Origin: CADCWN01 sp046328475
Lineage (GTDB): Bacteria > Chloroflexota > Chloroflexia > Thermomicrobiales > CADCWN01
Assembly (NCBI GenBank): GCA_046328475.1
Contig: JAXLWN010000018.1
Coordinates: 39,348-103,347, forward strand
Direction of reading: 5' to 3'
DNA: 64,000 bases
The notes beneath the pieces were generated by a model, which did not search any database, had not been told where the DNA came from, and was given only the letters and a program-made list of their open reading frames with translations. The translations under genes were made by a program, and so were the position numbers. Within the stretch, counting starts at the first letter, position 1. Every line of letters begins with the position of its first letter. Positions 10,950 to 21,489 of this stretch are shown here, in pieces.

Positions 10950-13406
10950 ATGGCAACGCTCGGACGCGAGAGGCGGTGGCTCTGGCTCGCGATTGTGGCC
11001 CTGCTGCTCGGCCTTGTTCCGACGGCGGTGGCGGGCACCACTGCCCCTGCGCCTGGGGGGGCTTGGGTGGCCGTCGGCAGCATGGTATCCGGCAGGAAGG
11101 GGCACACCGCGACCCTCCTGGCCGATGGCACCGTGCTGGTCGTCGGCGGTGTCGCCGATGGTCGCCAAACGCTGGCGAGCGCCGAGCGCTATGACCCGGC
11201 GACGGGGTCCTGGCGCGCGGCGGCGAGCCTGACTACCCCGCGCTACGGCCAGACCGCGACCTTGCTGCGCGACGGCACGGTGCTGGTGACCGGCGGCTTC
11301 AACGTGACCATCAGCCCCGAGGGCTATCCCGATTACCAGTTCCTGAGCAGCGCCGAGCGCTACGACCCGCGCACCGACGTCTGGCGTCCTGCTGGCGCGA
11401 TGAGCGCCGAGCGCGCCGGACAGACCGCGACGCTGCTGCGCGACGGCACGGTCCTCGTCGCCGGCTGTTACTGCCTGTCGGTAGATGCCGCGACGGCCGA
11501 AATCTACGACCCCGCCGCCGACACCTGGCTGGCACCGACGCAGATGGTCGAGTGGCACGGCAACCACACCGCGACGCTCCTGGCGGACGGGCGGGTGCTC
11601 GTTGCCGGGGCGGATGGCATCGATGGCCCACCCTTGCAGGACGCCGAACTCTACGACCCGGCCACCGCCAGTTGGTCGCGCACCGGCGACATGCGCGAGG
11701 GGCGGATCGGGCAGACCGCCACGCTCCTGCCGGACGGCACCGTCCTCGTGACGGGCGGCAGCGACACATTCAACTACCTGGCGAGCGCCGAGCGCTACGA
11801 CCCGGCGACGGGAACCTGGCGGCTGACCGGGGCCATGCGCGATCCCCGCGCCTACTACGCGACGGCGGTGCTGCCCGACGGCACCGTGCTGGCGGCGGGG
11901 GCAACCGCGGCGAGCAGCCGGGGTTGGCCGAGCGCTACGACCCCGCCAGCGGCACCTGGGCTGTTGCCCCCCACATGGCAGTTGACCGCGAAGAGTCCGC
12001 CGCCGTGGCGCTGCGCGACGGCACGGTGCTGGTGATCGGCGGCAGCGACGGCGAGCGCACCCTGGCGAGCGCCGAGCTCTTCGACCCGCGCCTACCGGCC
12101 CCGCCCGCGCCAGCCGCGCTGCCCGGCAGTTGGCAGCCGACCGGGCCGTTGACCGCCAAACGGTCGGACCACGGCCACGCTGCTCGCCGATGGCTCGGTG
12201 CTGCTGGTGGGCGGGACCGAGTTCGACCGGGCGGGTGCGGAGCGCTACGACCCCGCGAGCGACACCTGGTCGCCGGCCGGTCGGCTCAAGCAGGGCCGCT
12301 ACGGGCACACCGCCACCCTGCTGGGCGACGGCACCGTCCTGGTCGTCGGCGGCTCTGGCTATGCGGGCGCGACCGCCGAACGCTACGACCCGGCGACCGG
12401 TGCCTGGTCGTCGGCCGCTCCCCGCGCACTGGCCCACGCCTTCCACACCGCGACGCTGCTGCCCGACGGCACGGTCCTGGTGGTGGGCGGGGCGGGCGGA
12501 CCGTCCGTTGGGGGACCCTCGCCGACGTCCGATGCGGAGCGCTACGATCCGGCGACTGACACCTGGCGCGCGATAGCGCCGTTGCCGATCGGCCTCAGCC
12601 AGCACACCGCCGTGTTGCTGCGCGATGGCGGCGTGATGATCGTCGGCAGGCAGGAGGCGGCGAAGGGCACCCGGGGCGACCCCGTCACCGCATCGCGTCC
12701 GCTACGACCCGGCGAGCGACACCTGGCGGATCGTGGGGTCCCTCAACCAGTGGCACCCCTACCCAGCGGCGCTCGCGCTGCCCGACGGCACGGTGTTGGT
12801 GGTGGACAGCCAGGACGCGGCCGAGCGCTACGACCCGGCGCTCGGCACCTGGCGTGTCGTGGCCCAGGGGGCGACGCGGCATCTCCTGGGCTACACCGCG
12901 ACGCTCTTGCGCGACGGGACGGTGCTGGTGGTCGGTGCCGGGTCGCCCGGCTACCTGATCGCGGCCGAACGGTACGATCCGGCGACCGACCGCTGGTCGC
13001 CCGTCGCCCGCCCGACGGTTGCCCGCGCCGACCACACCGCCACCCTCCTCGACGACGGCACGGTGCTGGTGGCGGGCGGCTTCAACTGGGGTGCGGGGCA
13101 CGACGAGGCGAGCGCCGAGCGCTTCATCCCGCCCGGCGGGGCGGCACCGGCCTCGCCCACGCCCATCCCTCGTCGTCGCCCGCGCCGACCCCGGTTCCCT
13201 CGGCCACGCCGGTACCTACTGCGGTCCCCAGTCCGATACCGAGCGCCGCGCCGCTGCCGGGTATGCCGCCGACCGGTGGTGGCGGGAAGGCTCCCGATTC
13301 GCGATGGCGACTGCCGCTCCTGGTGCTCGGCGCGGCGGCGCTGCTGGTGCTCGCCGGACTGGTATCGCCGCCGCGCCGCGCCGCACGCGCCAGGAGGGTA
13401 GAGTGA
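10950..13406 (+). CDS. Kelch-repeat surface protein with MPPTG sorting-like signal (four frameshifts)
   Basis: ATG 10950 follows GGGAGGTG. A signal peptide (WLWLAIVALLLGLVPTAVAG) precedes many kelch blades of the form HTATLLxDGTVLVVGGxxxxASAERYDPATGTW. The coding frame shifts near 11905, 12170, 12690 and 13150, and kelch sequence continues cleanly on both sides of each shift. The last part reads SSPAPTPVPSATPVPTAVP, a Pro/Thr-rich stalk, then LPGMPPTGGGGK, a hydrophobic segment (LLVLGAAALLVLAGLV) and a basic tail. This is the same ending as the RCC1 protein at 15-1421 and suggests covalent or membrane anchoring through a sortase-like enzyme, though none is visible in the window. Function unknown; kelch propellers bind proteins or sugars, and galactose-oxidase-type active-site residues are not apparent. 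Confidence 0.78.
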
Positions 13407-13479
13407 GGCGGCGCTGCGCGGGTGCGGCGGCGCGGCAAGGAATCGGGTGTTCGCCGCTGGCCTGTCCGTCTGGCAGCAA

Positions 13480-13524
13480 CCACAGCGGCGCGGGCGATCC
13501 GGAGGATCGCCCGCGCCGCTGTGG
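13480..13524. terminator. 21-bp perfect hairpin between convergent genes
   Basis: The arms at 13480-13500 and 13504-13524 are exact reverse complements with a 3-base loop (GGA). It lies between the ends of the kelch gene (+) and the acyl-CoA ligase gene (-) and could stop transcription from both sides. There is no T-tract on either strand, so a role as mRNA 3'-end barrier is also possible. Confidence 0.6.
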
Positions 13525-13603
13525 CGCTCGCGCGGACGTTGCCGGGAGGCGGGCCGACCGGTGAACTCCACCCGTCGCCCGGGAGGCGCGGCCACGCCCC
13601 GGC

Positions 13604-15358
13604 TCAGCCCGGCGATGCCGTGGTGGTGGCGGGTGATGGCGTCGTGAGTTCGCGGCGCAACACCTTGCCCATGTAGGAGCGCGGCAGGCTGTCGCGGAAT
13701 TCGATCTGGCGCGGCACTTTGTACTTCGCCAGGCGTTCCCGGCAATAGCGCAGCAGATCGCGCCGGGTGAGGGTCGCGCCCGGGCGACACACCACGTAGG
13801 CTCGCGCGATCTGTCCCGCCAGGCTGTGCGGCACGCCCACCACGGCCACCTCGGCGATCTGCGGGTGTTGCAGCAACACCTCTTCGATCTCGCGCGGGTA
13901 GACATTCTCGCCGCCGGTGATGATCACATCCTTGGTGCGATCCACGAGGTAGAAGAAGCCGTCGGCGTCCATGGTGACCACGTCGCCGGTGTGGAGCCAG
14001 CCGTCCTGCAACACCCGCGCCGTCTCCTCCGGTCGTTCCCAGTAGCCGCGCATCACCTGCGGCCCGCGCGCGAGCAATTCGCCGCGCGCCCCGGGCGGCG
14101 CATCTCGGCCGGTCTCCGGATCGACCAGGCGCACCTCGGTATCGGGGAAGGGCAGGCCGATGGATCCGTGGCGAGCGGTGCCGTCGAATGGCCCGGCCAT
14201 CAGGACCGGGGAGGCCTCGGTCAGCCCGTAGCCTTCCACCACGCGGGCACCGGTCAGTCGCTCGAACTCCTCGCGGGTCGCCTCGGGGAGCGCCGCCGCC
14301 CCGCTGATGCAGTGGCGAAGCGAGGCGAGATCGCGCGCACGCGACGGATCCTGGCGCACCGCCGCGCTGATGGCGGCGAAGAGCATCGGCACGCCCGGGA
14401 AGACGGTCGGCCGGTACGTGCGAATGGCCGCGAGCGTGTCGGCGGTATCGAAGCGGGGCAGCAGCACCTGTTCCGCGCCGAGCAGCATCGCCAGGTTGAC
14501 CCCGGTCGTCAGGCCATAGGCGTGGAAGAACGGCGCGATCGCCAGGTTCACCTCCGCCCGCTCGCGCAGCGCCGGGATCCAGTGTCGCACCTGCAACGCG
14601 TTGGCGATCAGGTTGCGGTGGGTCAGCATCACCAGCTTCGGCAGCCCCGTCGTCCCCCCGGTGCCGACCAGCACCGCGACGTCGTCGGGTTGACCGGCGA
14701 GGGTTGGCGGGCGCTCGTCGGCGTGTTGCAGGAGGCGGCGGAACCGGTAGAGGCCGCGCGCCGGATCGTCGCCCACGGGGCCGTGCCAGGCCGCGCGTGC
14801 CGCGAGCGGGAAGAGGAGTCGGCGGTGTGGGGCCAGAAACTCGTCCAGCGTCGCCACGACCACCTTCGCCAGGACGCCGCGCCGCCATAGCCCGGCGAGC
14901 TTGTCATACACCAAGTCGAGGGCGACCGCGATGCGCGCCCCGGACTGTTGCGCCAGCGTCTCGATCTCGGACTCGACCAGCAGGGGCGAGAGCGGCACGA
15001 CGATCCCCCCGGCCGCGAGCGTGCCGAAGTAGGCGATCAGGAATTGCGGGCTATTGGGGAGCAGCAGGAGCACCCGATCGCCCGGGCGCAGGCCGAACTG
15101 GCGCAGGCGGTTGGCGAATTGTGCCACCCACCGCTCCAGCGCGCGATAGGACAGGCGCGACCCGAGAAAGCTGGCCGCCGTCAGGTCGCCGAAGCGCGCC
15201 ACCGCGTCCTTGAATGCGGCCGGCAGCGTCACGTCGGGATAGGCAATGGTCGCGGGAACCCCGGCCGCGTACCGGGCGATCCATGGCCTGGTTGCGGGGT
15301 CGGCTACGGGTTGTGTCGTCGTCTCCGATCCCATGCCGGGGCGTGCTTGCGTCACCAT
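13604..15358 (-). CDS. Long-chain fatty-acid--CoA ligase family (AMP-binding)
   Basis: 584 residues. The ANL-superfamily motifs are present: the phosphate loop GTGGTTGLPKLVMLTH, the adenine motif EGYGLTEASPV, the hinge DGWLHTGDVVTMDADGFF followed by DRTKDVIITGGENVYP, and the catalytic-lysine region SYMGKVLRR near the C-terminus. It should activate a carboxylic acid with ATP and transfer the acyl-AMP to CoA; long- or medium-chain fatty acids are most likely. The ATG at 15358 has a GGAGGG site about 8 nt upstream, and the frame is clean throughout. It is transcribed alone. A direct-repeat box with correct geometry but a weak -10 lies at 15427-15480 on the same strand. The last residues (SPATTTASPG) are low complexity. 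Confidence 0.93.
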   Translation of the reverse strand: MVTQARPGMGSETTTQPVADPATRPWIARYAAGVPATIAYPDVTLPAAFKDAVARFGDLTAASFLGSRLSYRALERWVAQFANRLRQFGLRPGDRVLLLLPNSPQFLIAYFGTLAAGGIVVPLSPLLVESEIETLAQQSGARIAVALDLVYDKLAGLWRRGVLAKVVVATLDEFLAPHRRLLFPLAARAAWHGPVGDDPARGLYRFRRLLQHADERPPTLAGQPDDVAVLVGTGGTTGLPKLVMLTHRNLIANALQVRHWIPALRERAEVNLAIAPFFHAYGLTTGVNLAMLLGAEQVLLPRFDTADTLAAIRTYRPTVFPGVPMLFAAISAAVRQDPSRARDLASLRHCISGAAALPEATREEFERLTGARVVEGYGLTEASPVLMAGPFDGTARHGSIGLPFPDTEVRLVDPETGRDAPPGARGELLARGPQVMRGYWERPEETARVLQDGWLHTGDVVTMDADGFFYLVDRTKDVIITGGENVYPREIEEVLLQHPQIAEVAVVGVPHSLAGQIARAYVVCRPGATLTRRDLLRYCRERLAKYKVPRQIEFRDSLPRSYMGKVLRRELTTPSPATTTASPG

Positions 15359-15426
15359 GGCACCTGCCCTCCTTCCTCAACCGCCCGGCGCGGGCATGGC
15401 TGCTGGCGCACGCGGCCCGCGCCGCC

Positions 15427-15480
15427 AGTGTGGCACGGCCACGTTACCGGCAAGGTTGCGGCGGGCGACTCCCGCGTGAA
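15427..15480 (-). promoter_or_regulatory. Candidate direct-repeat-box promoter of the acyl-CoA ligase gene
   Basis: On the minus strand the half-sites are TTCACG, GTCGCC, CAACCT and GTAACG at 11-bp period, then 9 bp, then CACACT. Half-sites 1, 3 and 4 match those of the boxes at 15576 and 32322. The -10 is weak (4 of 6 against GATACT). It ends 69 bp from the start codon at 15358. Confidence 0.45.
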
Positions 15481-15575
15481 GGCCGGGGGCCGTGCTGACG
15501 GGCAATGGGTCTGGCTACCAGCCGGGTCGGCGGGCGCAGCGGTGGGCGAGCGGCACGCGGCGGCGATGTTGCCCA

Positions 15576-15629
15576 TTCACCCGCCTGTTACGGCCGAAAA
15601 CCTGCGCGATAACGCATGGGGCAGATAAT
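15576..15629 (+). promoter_or_regulatory. Direct-repeat-box promoter upstream of the MBG-domain gene
   Basis: Half-sites TTCACC (15576), GTTACG (15587), AAACCT (15598) and ATAACG (15609) have an exact 11-bp period, followed by 9 bp and the -10 GATAAT (15624-15629). The start codon is at 15757. The fourth half-site occupies the -35 position, the arrangement of PhoB-type activated promoters. Confidence 0.65.
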
Positions 15630-15756
15630 TGGAAGGTGGGGGCATCGGCCCGGTGTGGGCGGATCGCCGGGCGGTCCCCACGGTATCCGGCCGCACCGCT
15701 TGCCGCCGTCGGCATGCGCCGCGATGTCGCGATGGGCCGGAGAGAGCGAGGATGCC

Positions 15757-18711
15757 ATGAACACCGCAGGAAATACGCACCCTCCTGGCCTCTTCCACCC
15801 TGGGAATCGTGGTGGGATGTCTCACCATCAGCGCGAGGGATCGCGGGCGTTCCTCCGCGAACACCTCTCCCTGGCGTTGCTGATCGTGGTGACGCTCGCG
15901 CTCGGCCTCTTCCTGACGGTCCGCTTCATCGCGCCGCGCGAGCCTGCCGCCACACCGCCCGCCGCGGTCGCCACCAGCGTCGCGATGGCGGATCTCACCG
16001 CGACCTACGGGGAAACCGACCTCGTCTTGCGCGCGAATATCGCGGGCGACGGCGCGTCCGTCGGGTCCGGCACCGTCACCTTCGCGATCATGATCGAAGG
16101 GCAGCTCGTCGTCGCGCCGGTGAGCGCCCCTGTCGGTGATGGCGTCGCGGCGACTAGTTTCGCGCTGCCGACGCACCTCAATGCGGGCACCTACACCGTC
16201 GAAGTCACCTACGGCGGTGCCGACACGCTCGGCGCGAGCCGCACGACCGCCCGCCTGGTGGTTATCCCGGCTGGCGCGACCGTGACCTTGACCCCGGCCA
16301 GCCTCGGCCGCACCTATGACGGTGCGCCGCAGGCGGCGGCGGCCACGACCGAGCCCGCCGGGCTCCCCGTCGCGCTCGTCTATCGCCGGGACAGCATCGC
16401 GGTCGCCGCGCCGGTTGATGCGGGCACCTATGCTGTAGAGGCGACCATCGCCGATAGCAACTACCGTGGCACCGCGCAGGGGACGTTGGTGATTGCCCGC
16501 GCGACACCGGCGATCACCTGGCGTGCCCCGCTTGCGATCACCTACGGCACGCCGCTCGGTGCGGCCCAACTCGGCGCAACGTCCACCGTGGCCGGGACCT
16601 TCGCCTACGATCCCCCGCCGGGGAGCATCCTGTCGGCCGGGGCGGACCGGGCGCTCACCGCGACCTTCACGCCAGCCGACGGCCAAAACTACCTCGCGGC
16701 GACGGCCAGCGTGCCGATCGTTGTCCAGAAGGCCTCGCTCCAGATCGTGGCGGCGAACCAGACGCGGACCTACGGGTCGGCGAACCAGCCGCTGACCGCC
16801 AGCATCGCGGGCCTGGTGAACGGCGAGACCAGCGCCGTCATCGGCGGCACGCCCGAACTGGTGACCGCCGCCGTGGCGTCGTCCCCCGTCGGGTCCTACC
16901 CGATCACGCTCGCGACGGGCGAGATCACCGCGACCAACTACGCGGTCAGCTTCGCGGCTGGCACGGTCACCGTCGCGCCCGCGCCGCTGACCGTGACGGC
17001 GGACAACGCCGCGCGCGTCTACGGTGCCCCCGACCCGTCCTTCACCGGCACCGTCATGGGCGTGGTGAATGACGATGCCATCAGCGCTACCTTCCAGACC
17101 ACGGCGCGGGCGAGCAGCCCGGTCGGGGCCTACCCAATCGCGGCCACCATCGCCGATCCCGATGGCAGGCTGGGCAACTACGCCGTCGCGAACACCACCG
17201 GCACGCTGACGATCGGCGCGGCCGAGAGCGTTGCGACCGTCGCGCCGATAACCGCACAAGAGGGCGAGACGGTGCTGCTGAGCGTGCGGCTGGCCGCCGT
17301 CAAGCCGTCGGTCGCGGCGGTGGACGAGGGCACGGCGCTCTTCTCGATCGCTCGCGCCGGGAAGGCTGTTCGCACCACCGACCCGATCGCGGTGCAGGCG
17401 GGTACCGCCAGCGTCGAAGTCTCGCTGTGGGATCTCGACTCGGGCGAATACACGCTCGCCGTCGTCTACGGCGGCGCGACCAACTTCGCCGACGGCTACA
17501 ACGCCGCCCTGCTGACGCTGGCGAACGCCCCGCCGGTGGCGACCTTCGCCGCCCCGACGCGGCCCGTCGCCGAGGGCGATGGCTTCACCATCGCCCTGGT
17601 CGACCCGACCGACCCCTCGGCCGCCGACCGCGCCGCAGGCTTCACCTTCGCCTTCGACCGTGGCGACGGCAAATGGTTCACCCCGGCCGCCGGCCTGGGG
17701 CACGCGACCGTAATCGCGGGCAACGATCCCGGCCAGACGGTCCGCGCGCGGATCACCGACCGCGAAGGCGCGGAAAATGTCTACACCCTGACCGTCCCGG
17801 TGGCGAACGTCGCGCCGGTCGCCCAGGCGATCCTGGTGCCCACCGCCCCGGTGACGCACCACCTCGCCCTGCCGCTGGAAGCGACCTTCACCGATGCCGG
17901 CACGCTCGATCGCCACACCGCCACCTGGGATTGGGGCGACGGCACGACGAGCACGGCCCTGATCTCCGAGGCGAACGGCAGTATCACCGTCAAGGGTGAG
18001 CACCAGTACGCGCGCGGCGTCTACGCGCTCAGCGTCACGGTCTCCGACGAGAGCGGTGGCGTCGGCCAGTCGCTGTGGCGATACATCGTGATCGACGACA
18101 CCGAGCACGCCGTCGCGGCCGGGAGCGCCCGCTTCACCTCGCCCGCCGGAGCACTGACCGCGCGGCCGGACCAGGCCGCGTCGGCGGCGCTCGGCTTCGT
18201 CGCCGCCTACCAGGCGGGGGTGACCGAGGTGCGGTTCCAGGTGGCCGACCTCGACTTCGCGGGTCTCTCCTACTCCTGGGTCCCCGCGCCCGACGGCCAG
18301 CTGCGGCTCGACGCCATGGGCACAGTCAACGGCGCGGGCGACTATCGCCTCGAACTGACCGCGCGCGACGGCAACCTGCCCAATGGCGCGGGCGACCGGG
18401 TCCGGGTCGCCATCTGGAACCGGGAGACCGGCGCGCTCGTCTACGACAGCCAGCCGGGCGCGGCCAGCGGCGACGCGCCGACGACCCCGCTCGACCTCGG
18501 CGACATCGCCATCCGCTCGCTCCTTCCCGTCTTCCCACGGGCGACCGGTAGCGGCCCCGATGGGCACGCCGTCGGGCTGCTGGAGCGTCCAACCCTGCGG
18601 CGGCGAGGGCGACCGGTCGCCGCGCCGCCGTTCGTACCATTGAAGAGGGTCCCGGCGAGGGTCCCCACGCCACGGCAGCCTGCATCCTTCAGCAGAGAGG
18701 AGGGTAGCGTC
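15757..18711 (+). CDS. Exported MBG/PKD-domain surface protein (3' boundary uncertain)
   Basis: The start is ATG 15757; one membrane segment (about residues 36-59) forms an uncleaved anchor or signal. An Ig-like region (ATYGETDLVLRANIAG) is followed by several MBG-type modules containing RTYDGAP, ITYGTPLGAAQL, RTYGSANQPLTASIAGLVNGE and RVYGAPDPSF. A PKD-like module (ATWDWGDGTTS) and a C-terminal beta domain ending near DLGDIAIR (about 18515) complete it. As given there is no stop before the hydrolase start at 18712, so the open frame runs to 19710. A lost stop or single-base error is more likely than a true fusion, because the hydrolase has its own ribosome site and membrane anchor. The protein probably has a structural or adhesive role at the cell surface. 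A direct-repeat-box promoter lies 128 bp upstream. Confidence 0.8.
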
Positions 18712-19710
18712 ATGTTGCAGCCAGTCGCCTCGGGGAAACCCACTCCCCAGCGTGGCCGAATAGCGGCGGCGCAGCGTCCGCACTCGCGGGGGCGATCGCT
18801 GCGCCGCATCGCCATCGGCCTGGTCTCGGCCATCCTGATCGTCGCGGTCGCGGCGCTCGGCATTGTCGGCTGGATTGGCTCCGAGCGCGCGATCCATCGG
18901 CCGCAAAACAGCTACTCCTGGACGCTCACCGACTATCCCAACCTCCGGGCGGAGCCGGTGACCATCCAGAGCCGCACCGGCGTCGCCCTCGCCGGGCGCT
19001 TCTTCCCCGGCACCAGCCGCACCACGATCATCATCTCGCACGGCTTCGGCGATAACCAGGACCAGCTGCTCCCCTGGGCCGACTTCCTCAATCGCGCCGG
19101 CTACAGCCTCTTCACCTACGACATGCGCAATCGCGGCGGCAGCGGTGGCGATGCGACCACCTTCGGCGCGCTGGAGCAGGAGGATCTGCTCTCGGTGATC
19201 GACTATGTCGCCGCGCGCCCCGACGTTGACGCTGCGCGCCTCGGCGCGCTCGGTCTCTCGCTCGGCGGCGCGACCACCATCCTGGCGGCGGCGCGGGACA
19301 CGCGGATCAAGGCGGTCGTGGACGACTGCGGCTTCAGCGATGCCCCGGCGGTGGTCGATACAGCCTACGAGTACTTCCTGCATCTGCCCGCCTTCCCGTT
19401 CGCCCCGGTCTCGGTGAAGATCGGCGAGCTGCGGACCGGCACCGACTTCGGCGCGGTGCGCCCAGTCGATGCCGTCAGGCAGATCAGCCCGCGCCTGATC
19501 TTCATCATCCACGGCCTGGCCGACATCGTCGTGCCGCCATGCATAGCGAGCGGGTGCTCGCCGCAGCCGGCGAACCGAAGCAGGTCTGGTATGTCCCTGG
19601 GGGCCAAGCACAACGGCAGCCGCGAGGTCGCGGGGGCTGAGTATGGGCAACGGATCGTCGAGTTCTTCCGCAGCACCTCGGCGAGTAGTGCCGGTGCCGG
19701 GCGGCGATGA
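18712..19710 (+). CDS. Membrane-anchored alpha/beta hydrolase, paralogue of the 1526 gene
   Basis: ATG 18712 follows GAGAGGAGGG. It has a basic N-terminus, one membrane segment (IGLVSAILIVAVAALGIVG), then a hydrolase domain closely matching the 1526-2515 protein: ISHGFGDN, YDMRNRGGSGGD, nucleophile Ser in GLSLGG, acid in IHGLADIVVPP and the histidine in GAKHNG. Between about 19540 and 19600 the reading frame slips and returns. Shifted by one base, the region reads HSERVLAAAGEPKQVWYVPG, which matches the paralogue. A compensating indel pair in the data is therefore likely, and the gene is probably intact. It is expressed in line with the MBG gene. Substrate unknown. Confidence 0.82.
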   Translation: MLQPVASGKPTPQRGRIAAAQRPHSRGRSLRRIAIGLVSAILIVAVAALGIVGWIGSERAIHRPQNSYSWTLTDYPNLRAEPVTIQSRTGVALAGRFFPGTSRTTIIISHGFGDNQDQLLPWADFLNRAGYSLFTYDMRNRGGSGGDATTFGALEQEDLLSVIDYVAARPDVDAARLGALGLSLGGATTILAAARDTRIKAVVDDCGFSDAPAVVDTAYEYFLHLPAFPFAPVSVKIGELRTGTDFGAVRPVDAVRQISPRLIFIIHGLADIVVPPCIASGCSPQPANRSRSGMSLGAKHNGSREVAGAEYGQRIVEFFRSTSASSAGAGRR

Positions 19711-19725
19711 ACATGCCGCCGCCCG
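19698..19725 (+). terminator. Hairpin overlapping the hydrolase stop
   Basis: A 9-bp GC-rich stem (19698-19706 with 19717-19725) and a 10-base loop that contains the TGA stop region of the hydrolase gene. No T-tract follows. It immediately precedes the box at 19730. Confidence 0.4.
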
Positions 19726-20018
19726 ACAATTCACCATCCGGTAATCGATCAGTTCACATTCGCGTTCTCCGGGGCGGCTATTATGTCGCCATACCTCAAT
19801 CATCTCCTGTCATCCTCGGGTTCCACCTCATCTCAATTCCCAGCTCGCGGCGGGTGCCACCCGGCACCTGCCGCCCTTCTTTGTCGCCCGGCTCTGAGGC
19901 GTCGTCCTCGTGGCTCAGCGTCGCCAACCCGGTGGATTCCGGATCGCTCCCCGCGTTCGCGAGCAGCGCGAATCGGTTGGCTGCTACCCGCCTGCTCCCG
20001 GCGATCCCGGGCCACCGG
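19711..20018 (+). other. Spacer between hydrolase and multicopper oxidase genes, with an orphan promoter
   Basis: No supported gene. It contains the promoter-like box 19730-19784. The sequence that would be transcribed from it (about 19791 onward) has only short shadow-like open frames without a ribosome site, and it runs into the 3' end of the convergent oxidase gene. A small RNA, an antisense transcript or a lost gene are all possible. Confidence 0.4.
19730..19784 (+). promoter_or_regulatory. Direct-repeat-box promoter with no evident gene
   Basis: Half-sites TTCACC (19730), GTAATC (19741), GTTCAC (19752) and GTTCTC (19764), then 9 bp and TATTAT (19779-19784). One extra base lies between half-sites 3 and 4. 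The -10 is near consensus, but no coding frame follows on this strand. Confidence 0.45.
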
Positions 20019-21489
20019 CTATGAGACGTTGAATTGCGCCATCATCCCCATGTCCTCGTGTTCGAGGATGTGGCAGTGGAACAGGTATGTCGGTGTAGTC
20101 GGCGAATCGGGCGATCACGCGGACCGTCTCCATGGGGTTGACCACGACGGTGTCCTTCCAGCCGCGCTCGTTCGCCGGGACGGCCCCGCCGCTGCGGCTG
20201 AGGACCTGGAATTGGACGTCGTGCAGGTGCATCGGGTGGAGCATCATGCTCCGATTCTGGAAGGTCTCGATCCCGGTCGCCCCGAGCTTCGACCTGCGCG
20301 TCGATACGATCCATCGCGAAAAGGCGGCCGTTGATGGTCCAGCCGCCGCTGCCCATGCTGAGCACCCAGTTGCGCTGCACCGCCGCAATCGGCGGTGCTG
20401 ATCGCCGAGACCGGGCGCAGGGTGGTTGCGGCGGGCGCTGGGTGTCGGACGCCGCGCCGCCTACGTCGAACTGCATGATCTGTGCGGTGGGCGCCTGAAC
20501 CGCGCCGGTTATTGAGCGTGATGCTGGTCCCCGCTGGTACTTGAGAAGTCGATGATGTCTCGATCCGTCGGCTTACGCGAGGACGATCGCGGGGAGCGAG
20601 CAGGCCGCCTGCGGCAGGAGCCTCGCCATCGGAGGCGACCTGCACCAGGGGTTGCCCGTCGCTGCGCGCCAGCTCGTAGACGCGCGCGTTGGACCCATTG
20701 AGGAAGCGCAGGCGATACTTGCGCGCCGCGACCCGGAAGTAGGGCTGCGCGGCACCATTGACGAGGATGGTGTCACCCTTGCACGCCTGTCATCCCCCCA
20801 TCCCCCCATCCCGCCCGTCGCGCCCATGGCGGGATACGAGAAGCTGTTGTCGCGTTGAACAAGCGATCCAGGATGAGCAGCGGCACGTCGTACTGCCCGC
20901 TCGGCAGGTTCAGGCCCTGCTCGACGCTGTCCGACACCAGATAGAAGCCCGCCAGGCCCATGTAGACGTGTTTGCCGGTGAGCATATCGACATGGTCGTG
21001 GTACCAGAGGGTGGCGGCCTGCTGGTTGTTGGGGAAGGTGTAATCGCGGGCCTGTCCGGGGGCGATGGTGTCGCGCGGGTGGCCATCGGAACTGGCCGGG
21101 GTGTGGCCGCCGTGCAGGTGGATCACCATGTTCTCGCCGAGGGCATTGACGGCGTGGACCTTGACCGTGCGGCCGGCCTGCGCCTTGATCGTGGGGCCGG
21201 GGAACTGCCCGTTGTAGCCCCAGATCGGGGTAGGGTTGCCCGGCAGGATCTGCCGCTGGCCCGGTTGCATGGTGATCGTGTAGTAATCGGTCGTCGCATC
21301 GGTGCTGGTCGGGGTGAGTACCGCTGGAATCGGCAGGGGCGTCTGGAAAGGAGCCGCGGCTGCTGCGGAGGCGAAGAGTCCGGTGCCCGGTCCTGAGGGG
21401 AGGAAGAGTCCAGCACCGGTCGCCGCTGCCCCCAGGAGGGCTAGCTTGAGCCCCTCGCGCCGCGTGAAACGGAACCGTTGGTCAGACAT
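20019..21489 (-). pseudogene. Tat-exported multicopper oxidase (frameshifted)
   Basis: ATG at 21489 has an AAAGGAG site. The N-terminus carries a twin-arginine signal (RFTRREGLKLALLG). The first cupredoxin domain is intact with copper ligands in HLHGGHTPASSDG and WYHDHVDMLTG. From about 20800 towards the end the frame changes repeatedly, but the last domain is clear: MLHPMHLHDVQFQVL, and the final ligand block FHCHILEHEDMGMM close to the stop at 20019. This is the type 1/2/3 copper site of laccase- or bilirubin-oxidase-like enzymes, which oxidise phenols, metals or Cu(I) with reduction of O2. All four ligand blocks survive, so the interruptions may be sequence errors. The nearby P1B metal ATPase (32948) would fit a metal-handling role, but this is only context. 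Confidence 0.75.
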
